Origin: an uncultured bacterium
GTDB lineage: Bacteria > Actinomycetota > Coriobacteriia > Coriobacteriales > Coriobacteriaceae
DNA: 64,000 nt
Direction: 5' to 3'
Assembly (NCBI GenBank): GCA_905214525.1
Contig: CAJMMN010000010.1
Coordinates: forward strand, 4,081-68,080
Positions 18,001 through 25,697 of this stretch are shown in pieces (within the stretch, counting starts at the first letter, position 1; each line of letters starts with the position of its first letter). The notes under the pieces are model-generated. The model ran no database searches. It saw nothing but the letters and a program-made list of their open reading frames with translations, and was not told where the DNA came from. Made by a program: the position numbers and the translations under genes.

Positions 18001-18654
18001 ATCGGCCTGGTAGACCTTAAGGGTGGTGAGACCCTGCACGGCCTCCAGGAACATGCCGCCCAGATCGACATAGCTGCCCCAGTACTCGGCCCCGATCTTT
18101 TTGGCGTTGCGCATGACCATCATGATGGAGACGGGGATGACCGGAACGCAGGCGAGCAGCAGCGCGGCGGGAAGACCCGCCTGGCCCACGAGCAGTACAA
18201 ACAGCGTGATGGGTGCCAAGCCGGCAAAGAAGAGCTGCGGCAGGTAACCGCCAAAGTACACCTGGAGTTGCGTGGCGCCCTCGACGCTGGTCTGGACGGC
18301 CTCGGCGGTGGGAACGGTTTCGGTGTAGGAGGGGCCGAGTGCGGTGAGCTTGTCGTAGACGAGCGAGCGCACGCGGCGGACGGCCTCGAACGCGGCTTTG
18401 TCGCCGGCGCGTTGGGCCAGGTAGATGGAGGCGGCGCGCACGATGATGGCGGCGGCGAGCGGTAGGGCCGCCTGTGCGAGGACGTCGACGGCGAGCGCGG
18501 CGGAAAGACCGTCCGTGACGATGCCGCCCAAGATGCGCGCAAGCATCCACATCACCGTGATGTTTGCCATGAGCGCGATCCACTTAAACAGGACGCTTGC
18601 CATAATGTAGGGCGTTGCCTGCGGAACCAGGGAGAAGAGTCGCCTCTCGAACAT
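15088..18654 (-). CDS. Single-chain double ABC exporter (CydDC-like fusion)
   Basis: 1188 residues forming a complete ABC exporter in one chain: membrane domain 1 (about 1-320), NBD1 (Walker A GESGGGKST near 368, signature LSGGQRQR, Walker B YVFDEATS), an acidic-to-polar linker (about 590-640), membrane domain 2, and NBD2 (GRSGSGKST near 1005, LSGGERQR, FILLDEPTS). Both sites keep the catalytic Glu and are likely active. The layout resembles CydD and CydC joined end to end; those export thiols for cytochrome bd assembly. No cyd gene is in the window, so the substrate is open. Co-transcribed with the YgbA-like gene. Confidence 0.85.
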   Translation of the reverse strand: MFERRLFSLVPQATPYIMASVLFKWIALMANITVMWMLARILGGIVTDGLSAALAVDVLAQAALPLAAAIIVRAASIYLAQRAGDKAAFEAVRRVRSLVYDKLTALGPSYTETVPTAEAVQTSVEGATQLQVYFGGYLPQLFFAGLAPITLFVLLVGQAGLPAALLLACVPVIPVSIMMVMRNAKKIGAEYWGSYVDLGGMFLEAVQGLTTLKVYQADRSWHERINAESERFRTATMRLLVMQLRSICVMDLVVYMGAALGIIVAALQLATGKIDFEAAFLIVFLSQEFFLPMRRLGSLFHTAMNGMAASRRMFGILDTPEPERGDVELDGRGDIELAGVSYAYGDRTVLDSASATIAHGSLVALVGESGGGKSTLAGIISGRRDAYRGSVRIGGVELRDATAASLMRATTLVPTNGYLFAGTLRDNLLLAQPNATDAELLRALDRTRVAAFVQANGGLDMVINEGGTNLSGGQRQRVCMARALLHNSPIYVFDEATSNVDAASETAIGEVIASLAGEHTVIVVAHRLSTIVNADQILVLERGRIVERGTHDELLSGAGAYARMWNSQEQLSAYAYAEDDAEDAGAVEAVGGSTACADGLNGAGSSSATAAPDSGRARRSAPSIMWRMTGLVRPLAGWLVLAVALGSIGMLTAAFVPAFGALGLMAALGRNALGLGLIAACAACAACGIARGPLHYGEQLCNHYIAFRLLAHIRDLVFGALRQLAPAKLEGRGKGELVSLVTSDIELLEVFYAHTISPIAIALVCTVVFEGFLLAVSPELAGIALVAYAVLGVLLPLTSAKACGTTGRQSREGAGKLGAFVLDSLRGASETIQFAGGADRSRALGKLTEQVGAVDARLKRRQAASEAVADALILAANLVMLGRALQLVAAGTIDFAAAFVAVFTFVSSFGSVMAVSRLGASLQETLASGARVLDLLDEQPQCAEVADGQDVEFAGAAAEHVSFSYAGGVDAGGAGATEQVANDTAASLILDDVTCTFAPGTMTCIMGRSGSGKSTLLKLLMRFWDPAAGTITVSGVDARHINTASLRSHEAYMTQDTHLFCGTVRENLLVAHASATDAELLDACRSASLTALIDRLPQGLDTPVAELGDSLSGGERQRIGLARIFLNDAPFILLDEPTSALDALNEAAVMQAVDELKRRGKTIVLVSHRASTCAFADFSLSVEHGRLS

Positions 18655-18866
18655 GAAACCTCCTATGCCGTAACGGTGCCGGGCGGGGTTCTTGGCAGCC
18701 GCTTAGTTAGCCAAATGCAACTAGAGTAACATCGTGCAGCGGGTAAGTATGCCGAGGGTAATTTTTAGCCGATGAACTGCGTAGAAAGTTCAAAATTGTT
18801 GAGTGCGGCGAACTTTGTGGTGGACGGAGTGCGGGCGCAATTTTGATCGTGTGTGGCCCCGCTCCA

Positions 18867-18931
18867 AAACGTGTACGTCAGCCTCCAAAACCGACAAAAA
18901 ATGACATGTTTGGAGGCTGACGTACACGTTT
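18867..18931. repeat. Perfect 23-bp inverted repeat
   Basis: The arms at 18867-18889 and 18909-18931 are exact complements (AAACGTGTACGTCAGCC at the start) around a 19-base AT-rich loop. It lies in the divergent gap between the ABC exporter and larC2, so it is not a terminator of either. No other copy was seen. The rest of 18655-18960 shows no gene. Confidence 0.8.
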
Positions 18932-19037
18932 GGATGGGGGCGAGGACGGCGACGGACGAAAGTCACGCCTGTGCCACGTCCGATGTGCTAGCGTTTGGGT
19001 GAATAAAACGAGCCCGTGCGGAAAGGATCCGGACCGT

Positions 19038-19523
19038 ATGCAACGTGGAAGTACATCTCCGCTGTCCCGCGAGACCGATGCGCCCGAGACCATCGTCAAG
19101 CTGGAGTGCGACATCGACGATGCGTCGCCCGAGGTACTCGCCTATGCCGCCGACCGCCTGCGCGAGGCAGGCGCCCGCGAGGTGCACTGGCTGCCTCTCT
19201 ACTGCAAAAAAGGCCGCCCCGGCTGGCAGCTGCAGGTGATCTGCTCGCACGAGGATATCGAGCGCCTACAGACGATTATCTTTTTGGAGACCACGACCAA
19301 CGCCGTTCGTCGCCAGGTGATGGAACGCGTTTGCCTGCCGCGTCGTTTTGAGCAGGTAGAGACGCCTTGGGGCGAGGTATCCGTTAAGGTGGCGACTCTG
19401 CCCGACGGCAGCGAGCGCGCGGCTCCCGAGTACGAGGATTGCGCCCGTCTTGCCCGCGAACATGGCGCGCCGCTCCAACGCGTGATGCAGGCGGCTCAGA
19501 GCGCGGCGCTGCGATTTGAGTAA
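19038..19523 (+). CDS. larC: LarC C-terminal domain protein (LarC2), standalone
   Basis: 161 residues matching only the C-terminal half of LarC, the CTP-dependent nickel-inserting enzyme that completes the nickel-pincer cofactor. Family signs are ECDIDDASPEVLAYA, LYCKKGRPG, FLETTTNAVRRQ and PEYEDCARLAREHG. No LarC1, LarB, LarE or LarA is in the window. The ATG at 19038 follows AAAGGA at a slightly long spacing and a TGTGCTAGCGT promoter-like box near 18982. In Lactobacillus LarC1 and LarC2 are joined by frameshifting; here nothing upstream encodes LarC1. Confidence 0.8.
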   Translation: MQRGSTSPLSRETDAPETIVKLECDIDDASPEVLAYAADRLREAGAREVHWLPLYCKKGRPGWQLQVICSHEDIERLQTIIFLETTTNAVRRQVMERVCLPRRFEQVETPWGEVSVKVATLPDGSERAAPEYEDCARLAREHGAPLQRVMQAAQSAALRFE

Positions 19524-19595
19524 CACGGTAGATGGGCCCCACATCCGCCGGACCCCGTATTCAGCCCCCATCAACTCCGCTTCGAAAGGACCATC

Positions 19596-20144
19596 ATGAA
19601 ATACCTCATCGCCTCCGACATTCACGGCTCGGCATACTGGACAGAGCGCCTGTGCGCCGCCATCGAATCCGAGCAGCCTGACCGCATCGTGCTGCTAGGT
19701 GACCTGCTCTACCACGGCCCGCGCAACGACCTGCCGCGCGATTACGCCCCCAAGCGCGTCATTCCGCTGCTCAACGCCCTGTCCGACCGCATCATCGCGG
19801 TACGTGGTAACTGCGACGCCGAGGTCGACCAAATGGTCCTCGACTTTCCCGTCATGGCCGACTACGCCACGCTGTTCGATGAGGCCGGCCGCGAGCTGTT
19901 CCTGACGCACGGCCACGTCTTTGGCGCCGGCATGCACAACAGCGTCGACCACGCGCCCGCGCTGCCCGAGGGCTCCGCGCTCGTCTACGGTCACACGCAC
20001 ATCAAGGTTAACGAGGTAAGCGAGGCGCACCCGGGCCTGTGGCTCTTCAACCCCGGCAGCGTGAGCATCCCCAAGGACGGCACGCACAGCTACGGCATCT
20101 ACGAGGGCGGAGCGTTCCGCCACGTGATCCTGGAGGAGGACTAA
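19596..20144 (+). CDS. YfcE/MJ0936-type phosphodiesterase
   Basis: Calcineurin-like phosphoesterase, 182 residues. The metal-binding motifs run in order: SDIHG, LGDLLYHG, GNCD, LTHGH and YGHTH, ending with the NPGS typical of the family. Cytosolic, with likely activity on cyclic or generic phosphodiesters; the true substrate is unknown. The ATG follows GAAAGGACC. Two bases separate its stop from the mazG ATG. Confidence 0.92.
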   Translation: MKYLIASDIHGSAYWTERLCAAIESEQPDRIVLLGDLLYHGPRNDLPRDYAPKRVIPLLNALSDRIIAVRGNCDAEVDQMVLDFPVMADYATLFDEAGRELFLTHGHVFGAGMHNSVDHAPALPEGSALVYGHTHIKVNEVSEAHPGLWLFNPGSVSIPKDGTHSYGIYEGGAFRHVILEED

Positions 20145-20146
20145 CC

Positions 20147-21007
20147 ATGGCGCAGCACATGGCTCAGCAAAATGCCGAGGGCTCGCGCGATCTGTCCACG
20201 CTGGTCGACGCATCGGCCGAGCTGCAGCATCTGGTGCAGACCATCTGGCGCCTACGCCAGCCCGACGGCTGTCCGTGGGACCGCGAGCAGACACACCGCA
20301 GCATTGGTAAGAGCATGATCGAGGAGGCCTATGAGGCGCTCGACTGCATCGAGGCCGACGACGCGGCACACCTTCGCGAGGAGCTAGGCGACGTACTCAT
20401 GCAGGTAGTGCTGCATGCGCAGATTGCGGCGGACGCCGGCGAGTTTACGCTGGCCGACGTGGCACGCGATATTGATGCCAAGCTCATTCGCCGCCACCCG
20501 CACGTGTTTGGCGATGCGGATGCCGACAGTTCCGACGAGGTGCTCAAGATTTGGGACGAGGTCAAGCTTGCCGAGAAGGCTGCCAAGGACAAGGCTGTGG
20601 CGGCGGGCGAGGCTGCGCCCGAAGGCCTGCTCGACGGCGTGCCCACGCACCTGCCGGCGCTGATGCAAGCTCAGAAGGTGTCGCGCAAGGCGGCTGCCGT
20701 GGGCTTTGAGTGGGAGACGGTCCAGGATGTGTGGGACGAGGTTGCCGAGGAGCGTGCCGAGTTTGAGGCCGAGGCTCCCGGCTCGCCTGAGCGCGAGATG
20801 GAGTTTGGCGACCTGCTCTTTGCCTTGGTCAACGTCGCGCGCAAAGAGGGGATTGACGCCGAGAGCGCCCTGCGCGCGAGCACGGCCAAGTTCCGCCGTC
20901 GCTGGGCTGCGATGGAGCAGATGGCGGCCGGTGCTCACGTGGATCTTGCCGAGCTTTCGACCCACGGCCTCAACGACCTGTGGGATGCCGCAAAGGCGGA
21001 GGAGTAA
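20147..21007 (+). CDS. mazG: Nucleoside triphosphate pyrophosphohydrolase
   Basis: 286 residues with tandem MazG domains. The N-terminal one carries LRQPDGCPWDREQTH, EEAYEALD and REELGDVLMQVVLH, the second EFGDLLFALVNVAR near residue 222. It hydrolyses NTPs, probably to clear damaged nucleotides. An Ala/Lys-rich linker (about 140-165) joins the domains. The ATG at 20147 is taken because GGAGGAG precedes it at the end of the phosphodiesterase gene. Confidence 0.93.
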   Translation: MAQHMAQQNAEGSRDLSTLVDASAELQHLVQTIWRLRQPDGCPWDREQTHRSIGKSMIEEAYEALDCIEADDAAHLREELGDVLMQVVLHAQIAADAGEFTLADVARDIDAKLIRRHPHVFGDADADSSDEVLKIWDEVKLAEKAAKDKAVAAGEAAPEGLLDGVPTHLPALMQAQKVSRKAAAVGFEWETVQDVWDEVAEERAEFEAEAPGSPEREMEFGDLLFALVNVARKEGIDAESALRASTAKFRRRWAAMEQMAAGAHVDLAELSTHGLNDLWDAAKAEE

Positions 21008-21011
21008 GACT

Positions 21012-21058
21012 GCGGGAACGACGGGCTGACGCGCCTTATCGTTCCCGCTATATTTTTC
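21012..21058 (+). terminator. Terminator after mazG
   Basis: GCGGGAACGA pairs perfectly with TCGTTCCCGC, followed by TATATTTTTC. Confidence 0.85.
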
Positions 21059-21197
21059 GAAAATCAAGTGTATCCCTCGGCTAACTTAGGGCATAATGCA
21101 AAAAGTGCGACATGGCTAACTTACGGAGGCGCACCGACGGTGCGCGGTCAGCCGGTCGCCAAGCATTCAACCCGTTTCCAAGTGAGAGGGAGACAAC

Positions 21198-22487
21198 ATG
21201 AGCGATATTTTGGACGTCTACGGTCGCGAGGTGCTCGACAGCCGCGGCAATCCCACCGTCGAGGTCGAGGTCGTGCTCGAGGACGGCAGCTTTGGCCGCG
21301 CAATGGTGCCTTCGGGTGCTTCGACCGGCGCCTTTGAGGCCTGCGAGCTGCGCGATGGCGACAAGAGCCGCTACCTGGGCAAGGGCGTCTCTCAGGCCGT
21401 CGAGCACGTCAACAACGAGTGCGCTAACGCCGTCGTGGGCCTCGACGCCTTCGACCAGCGCGCCGTCGATGCCGCGCTGATTGCCGCGGACGGTACCCCC
21501 AACAAGACCAAGCTTGGTGCCAACGCCATCCTGGGCGTGTCGCTGGCCGTCGCCCGCGCCGCTGCCGAGTCGGCGGGTCTTTCGCTGTACCAGTACCTGG
21601 GCGGCGTCAACGCCCATCTGCTGCCCACGCCCATGATGAACATCCTCAACGGCGGCGTGCATGCCGACAATAACGTCGACTTCCAGGAGTTCATGATCAT
21701 GCCGGTGGGCGCCCCGAGCTTTACCGAGGGCCTGCGTTGGTGCGCCGAGGTCTACCACACCCTCAAGGGCGTGCTGCACGAGGCCGGCCTGGGCGGCGGC
21801 GTGGGAGACGAGGGCGGCTTTGCGCCCAACCTCAAGACCAATGCCGAGCCGTTCGAGTACATTACCAAGGCCGTCGAGAAGGCTGGCTTTAAGCCCGGCG
21901 TCGACTTCATGTACGCCATGGACCCGGCCTCGACCGAGTTCTACAACGCCGAGACCGGCATGTACGAGCTCAAGGGCGAGGGCGTGGAGTACACGAGTGC
22001 CCAGATGGTCGATTACTGGGAGAAGCTCGTCGACACCTATCCCATCATCTCCATCGAGGACGGTATGGCTGAGGAGGACTGGGACGGTTGGGTCGAGCTG
22101 ACCCGCCGCATTGGCAACAAGGTGCAGCTGGTGGGCGACGACCTGTTCGTCACCAACACCGAGCGCCTTAAGAAGGGCATCGAGCTGGGTGCCGCCAACG
22201 CGATCCTGGTCAAGGTCAACCAGATCGGCACGCTCACCGAGTCGCTCGAGGCCATCGAGACCGCCAAGGAGGCCGGCTATGCTTGCATCGTGAGCCACCG
22301 CTCCGGCGAGACCGAGGACTCCACGATCGCCGACCTGGTCGTGGGCGTCAACGCCGGCCAGATCAAGTCGGGCGCCCCGTGCCGCAGCGACCGTATCGCC
22401 AAGTACAACCAGCTCATCCGTATCGAGGACGAGCTCGAGGGCAGCGCGCGCTACGCCGGCAAGGCCGCGTTCTACAACATTCGCTAA
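21198..22487 (+). CDS. eno: Enolase
   Basis: Glycolytic 2-phosphoglycerate dehydratase, 429 residues, usual length. GREVLDSRGNPTVE at the N-terminus, GASTGAFEA, the Mg ligands in AMDPAS, SIEDGM and LVGDDLFVTN, catalytic Lys in LVKVNQIGT and CIVSHRSGETED are all present. GAGAGGGAGACAAC precedes the ATG. In the leader GGCTAACTTA occurs twice 35 bases apart (21079 and 21114), and a 29-codon reading frame from 21112 ends in an ATGA overlap with the start. Confidence 0.98.
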   Translation: MSDILDVYGREVLDSRGNPTVEVEVVLEDGSFGRAMVPSGASTGAFEACELRDGDKSRYLGKGVSQAVEHVNNECANAVVGLDAFDQRAVDAALIAADGTPNKTKLGANAILGVSLAVARAAAESAGLSLYQYLGGVNAHLLPTPMMNILNGGVHADNNVDFQEFMIMPVGAPSFTEGLRWCAEVYHTLKGVLHEAGLGGGVGDEGGFAPNLKTNAEPFEYITKAVEKAGFKPGVDFMYAMDPASTEFYNAETGMYELKGEGVEYTSAQMVDYWEKLVDTYPIISIEDGMAEEDWDGWVELTRRIGNKVQLVGDDLFVTNTERLKKGIELGAANAILVKVNQIGTLTESLEAIETAKEAGYACIVSHRSGETEDSTIADLVVGVNAGQIKSGAPCRSDRIAKYNQLIRIEDELEGSARYAGKAAFYNIR

Positions 22488-22551
22488 ACAAGCGGTGCTC
22501 GCGGGGGCGGGGGTTGACTCGGCTCCGCTCTACTTCTGATGGCCGCCATTG

Positions 22552-22583
22552 GGCGCTGGGCCATATGGCTCAGCGCCTTTTTT
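22552..22583 (+). terminator. Terminator after eno
   Basis: GGCGCTGGGCC pairs with GGCTCAGCGCC (one wobble) across ATAT, followed by TTTTTT. Confidence 0.9.
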
Positions 22584-22674
22584 ATGTCGAGCAAAGGCTG
22601 GCGAAGGCGGTGCGGGCGCTCGTGCTATAACTAAAGGACTTAGCGCAAACAAACCTCAACCGCACAAGGCGCAC

Positions 22675-23436
22675 ATGGATCAGATTTACGACAACAGGTA
22701 CTATTCCGCCGGTTCGCGCGAGCCGTCGCCTCGCCGTGCGCGCACGGTGCAGCTCGGTGGGTCCGCCTACGCCGGCGTCGATCGCTCCACGCAGCGCCCG
22801 AGAAGTACCTCGCGCCCCAATGCTCAAGTGAATACTTCGACAGATGGACCGGTGCGCCCGGCACGTTCGTCGCATACGTCGCGTCCCTCGACTCAGGCAC
22901 ACGACAAATCGAGCAGGCCCTCGAGCCGTTTTTCGGGCTCGGACTTTATGCGCTACGCCAACGACAACGCGGTGGTCAAGGCGATCTATGACTTTACGCA
23001 TGGCTCTCTGCGTCCGCTATTTGTCGGTATCGTGGTGGCGCTGGTGCTCGTGAGCCTGTATTTTCCCGTGCGCGATCTGTACGTGGCAAAGCGTTCGAGC
23101 GATATCTTGGCCAAGCAGGTCGAGATTCGCGAGCAATATAACGACGAGCTGCAAAAAAGCGTCGACAAGCTGCTCTCGGAGGAGGGTATCAAGGACGCGG
23201 CGTCCGAGGACCTGGGCCTGGTGATGCCCGGCGAGAAGAAGATTGACGTGCTGGGCTTGGACGACGATTCGGACTCGTCGTCGACCAAAAAGTCCTCAAA
23301 CGCCAAGAAGGCCAGCGAAGTGGCCAAGGAAATCGAAGAAGTCGGCAAGGACGCGCCGTGGTACATCCAGGCGCTCGACATGCTGTTTGGGTTTAACGGC
23401 GTCGAGGGTCAGACGGTCGTGTCCAACGGCAAATAG
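22675..23436 (+). CDS. FtsB/DivIC-type septum protein
   Basis: 253 residues: a long disordered N-terminal tail rich in Ser, Arg and Pro (about 1-95), one membrane segment (about 114-134, VGIVVALVLVSLYFPV), then a short coiled coil (ILAKQVEIREQYNDELQ) and an acidic tail. That is the DivIC/FtsB arrangement, a bitopic division protein with its coiled coil outside. Its place between eno and ppx/gppA is the common actinobacterial gene order, which supports the call. The long cytoplasmic tail is typical of actinobacterial versions. Confidence 0.8.
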   Translation: MDQIYDNRYYSAGSREPSPRRARTVQLGGSAYAGVDRSTQRPRSTSRPNAQVNTSTDGPVRPARSSHTSRPSTQAHDKSSRPSSRFSGSDFMRYANDNAVVKAIYDFTHGSLRPLFVGIVVALVLVSLYFPVRDLYVAKRSSDILAKQVEIREQYNDELQKSVDKLLSEEGIKDAASEDLGLVMPGEKKIDVLGLDDDSDSSSTKKSSNAKKASEVAKEIEEVGKDAPWYIQALDMLFGFNGVEGQTVVSNGK

Positions 23437-23456
23437 CGCCCGGAGGGGAACCCGCA

Positions 23457-24461
23457 ATGACAAATTGCAAACGCTATAAGGTGGCCGCGATCGACCTGGG
23501 AACGGTGTCGTCGCGACTGGTGTTGGCCCAGGTCGAGGCCGGGGCGATTGTGGAATCGTCCAAGCATACCGAGATTACCGACCTGGGCGAGGGCGTGGAC
23601 GCGACGGGCCGCTTTTGCGAGGCGGCCGTTGAGCGTGTGCTCGATGCGTGTCGTATGTTTGTGGATGAGGCGCGTGCCTTTGGGGCCGCGTGCGTCTGCA
23701 CCACGTGCACGAGTGCCGCGCGCGATGCGTCCAATGCCGCGCTGCTGCTGGACGGCCTGCGCGAGTTGGGGCTCAAACCACAGGTGATTCCGGGCGAGGT
23801 CGAGGCGCGCCTGACATTTTTTGGCGTGGCGCACGACTTTGCCGGCGAGCGCATCATCGTCGCGGATTCGGGCGGCGGCTCCACGGAGCTCGCGACGGGC
23901 GTATACGCTCCGGAGCGCAGCGTCTTTGCGCTGGAGGGAACGCGCTCGCTGGACATCGGTTGCCGTCGCGTGACGGAGCGCTTTTTCTCCGCGTTGCCGC
24001 CCGCGGATGGCGAGCTTGCTGCCGCTGCCGCGTGGGCAGGCGAGCAGTTCGCCGCCTATTTTGAGGGCCTGCCTGTCGACTTTGAGCGCGCCGAACGCTT
24101 AGTCGCGGTGGGCGGCACGGTGACTACGCTGGTGGCTCTGGTCCACGAGCTGGAACCGTACGATTCGAGCTTTGTGCACCTACGCGAGCTGTCGCTGGAG
24201 CAGGTCTCGGCCGCTATCGAGCGCATGTCTGTGTTGGACGCGGAAGGCATCGCCGCGCTACCGGGTGTACAGCCCAAACGCGCGGGCGTGATCTTGGCTG
24301 GTGCCGTGGTGATTCGCGAGCTTATGCGAGCCGGCGGCTACGACACGCTCACCGTAAGCGAGAACAGCCTGCTTGCCGGCATGGCCGCCACCATTAACGA
24401 GGTTCTTGACGGCGAGCTACCCACCATCGGCTGGACCCCGAGCCTCAGCGCCTTCCAATAA
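23457..24461 (+). CDS. ppx: Ppx/GppA phosphatase
   Basis: ASKHA-fold exopolyphosphatase or pppGpp phosphohydrolase, 334 residues, containing only the core two-lobed domain. AIDLGTVSSRLV is the first phosphate loop, ADSGGGSTEL near residue 138 the second, and AVGGTVTTL near 217 the third; VQPKRAGVILAGA is the usual C-terminal signature. Which activity it has is not decidable from sequence. It starts 20 bases after the DivIC-like gene with a GGAGGGGAA site. Confidence 0.9.
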   Translation: MTNCKRYKVAAIDLGTVSSRLVLAQVEAGAIVESSKHTEITDLGEGVDATGRFCEAAVERVLDACRMFVDEARAFGAACVCTTCTSAARDASNAALLLDGLRELGLKPQVIPGEVEARLTFFGVAHDFAGERIIVADSGGGSTELATGVYAPERSVFALEGTRSLDIGCRRVTERFFSALPPADGELAAAAAWAGEQFAAYFEGLPVDFERAERLVAVGGTVTTLVALVHELEPYDSSFVHLRELSLEQVSAAIERMSVLDAEGIAALPGVQPKRAGVILAGAVVIRELMRAGGYDTLTVSENSLLAGMAATINEVLDGELPTIGWTPSLSAFQ

Positions 24462-24527
24462 GTTGCGGTGAAATACGGACTAAAATCGCCCTTTCGGGCA
24501 CCAAACAGTCCCTATTCCACCGCAACT
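24461..24527 (+). terminator. Long imperfect hairpin after ppx
   Basis: AGTTGCGGTGAAATACGGACT (24461-24481, 21 bases) pairs with 24507-24527 with about three mismatches; an inner CGCCC/GGGC hairpin fills the loop. No clear U-run follows, so termination is inferred. Confidence 0.5.
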
Positions 24528-24547
24528 CACCATTTGTATCGGCATCC

Positions 24548-24616
24548 AAAAGAAACGAGCCCGCACCTCAAAGGGATGCGAGCTCGCAAGCAATCACATG
24601 GTAGGGGCGGTGGGAC
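24548..24616 (-). repeat. Duplicate of the tRNA-Leu 3' end and its terminator
   Basis: Reading the minus strand, 24616-24598 repeats the last 19 bases of the tRNA-Leu gene at 24795-24879, ending in ACCA, and is followed by a second GC-rich hairpin and T-run similar to the one at 24745-24782. The 128 bases between the copies end on the plus strand in CGGGTTCGAGTCCCACC, a second T-arm-like fragment facing the other way. No full tRNA can be folded here. A scar of integration or duplication at the tRNA is likely. Confidence 0.6.
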
Positions 24617-24744
24617 GTCTGCGTATTTGCTGCGCAAATCCGCACCGGCTTCGGTCGCCTGCTGGCGCCCTCGCCGGCTCGCTACGGACGCTGTGCGCCC
24701 GCTTGACGCTCGCCCCCTCGCGGGTTCGAGTCCCACCGGCACCT

Positions 24745-24782
24745 AAAGGAAACGAGCCCGCATCCCTGGGGGACACGGGCTA
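24745..24782 (-). terminator. Terminator of tRNA-Leu
   Basis: On the minus strand AGCCCGTGTCCC pairs with GGGATGCGGGCT and is followed by CGTTTCCTTT. Confidence 0.75.
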
Positions 24783-24794
24783 GTAAGCTCCATA

Positions 24795-24879
24795 TGGTAG
24801 GGGCGGTGGGACTCGAACCCACAATCCTTGCGGCGAGAGATTTTAAGTCTCCTGCGTATGCCAATTCCGCCACGCCCCC
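24795..24879 (-). tRNA. tRNA-Leu (anticodon TAA)
   Basis: 85-base minus-strand tRNA with encoded CCA. Acceptor GGGGGCG pairs with CGCCCCT (G-U at the first pair), the D-loop region is TGGCGGAATTGGCA, the anticodon loop is CTTAAAA with TAA, there is a long variable arm (CTCGCCGCAAGGATT region), and the T-arm is GTGGGTTCGAGTCCCAC. The long variable arm and anticodon fix leucine. Confidence 0.93.
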
Positions 24880-24910
24880 GTGAGACTAGAAGTCTAGCAC
24901 AAGCCGTCCG

Positions 24911-25534
24911 TTACGCGTTGACTGCCATCGAGTGTTGGCCCGACTTCTCCAGGAACTCCTGGAACTTGGCTTCGTCGCCCTTGTTTTGGTACTGCAGGGC
25001 CAGCAGATACTCCAGGCGGCAGCGCTTGACCGGGTCGTCGCCGGCTTCCTTGAGCATGCGCTCCAGTTCGGGAATGTCGTTGTGACGCTTGAGGATCATC
25101 GTGTCGTACATCAGCTGGCACTCGTGCGTGACCGCCTCGGCCTGACCGCCCTCAAAGCCCTTGATTTCGTGCAGCAGCTCCTTGGACTTTTTGCGGTCCT
25201 CCTGGCCAACGTAGTAGTTAAAGGCCTTGATCACCAGGTCGACGCGCTGCATCTTGGGCAGGTTGAGTCCCAGCAGCAGGTCGAACATCTCGCTGGCACG
25301 CTCGTGGTCCTCGCGCAGCAGATAGGAGTTCAGACGCAGGTAGTCGCGGTTGTAGCGCGGGTACAGCATGCTGGTGAGTTTGCCGTCGAGCAAACGATCG
25401 AACTCGTCCCACTGCTTGGCAGCCATAAGCTGCTGCAGACGCTTGAACGTGGTGCGTTTTTTGACGCTAAAGAACACCGACACGCCGATGCAGATGATAA
25501 CGACGGCGGTCCAGAGTGTGCGGGAATCGGGCAT
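24911..25534 (-). CDS. Membrane-anchored helical-repeat protein
   Basis: 207 residues: a single N-terminal membrane segment (about 7-22, LWTAVVIICIGVSVFF) followed by a basic KKRTTFKR stretch and an all-helical region with TPR-like pairs (QWDEFDRLLDGKL, HERASEMFDLLLGL, KKSKELLHEIKGF, KCRLEYLLALQYQNKGDEAKF). It is probably cytoplasmic and membrane-tethered, acting as a scaffold. I do not recognise a named family. I chose ATG at 25534 since AAGGA precedes it; a longer frame to 25645 adds an unlikely leader. Confidence 0.7.
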   Translation of the reverse strand: MPDSRTLWTAVVIICIGVSVFFSVKKRTTFKRLQQLMAAKQWDEFDRLLDGKLTSMLYPRYNRDYLRLNSYLLREDHERASEMFDLLLGLNLPKMQRVDLVIKAFNYYVGQEDRKKSKELLHEIKGFEGGQAEAVTHECQLMYDTMILKRHNDIPELERMLKEAGDDPVKRCRLEYLLALQYQNKGDEAKFQEFLEKSGQHSMAVNA

Positions 25535-25697
25535 GTTAGGGTCCTTAGTCGCTCGTAGCGCGAGCGGTATGACAACACGTACTAGATGTATTATACGCAG
25601 CGCACAAGCAAACTGGCATAAAAGCTCATCGAGGCTGAGTGCCATCGCTCGCTGCGGTACACTTACCTAAAGTAAACCATGAAGGGAGACACTACCT

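Noticed and set aside
18930..19037. N-terminal extension of the LarC2 protein
   Set aside because: The frame is open, but the extension runs through the arm of the inverted repeat and the promoter-like box, and the better ribosome site is at 19020-19026.
24598..24744. A second complete tRNA gene
   Set aside because: There are 3'-end-like sequences at both edges in opposite orientation, but no acceptor 5' strand, D-arm or anticodon arm can be paired between them.
24527..24783. Short open frames around the tRNA-Leu region
   Set aside because: They translate tRNA and terminator sequence (ACTCGAACC and its complement) and are typical false proteins.
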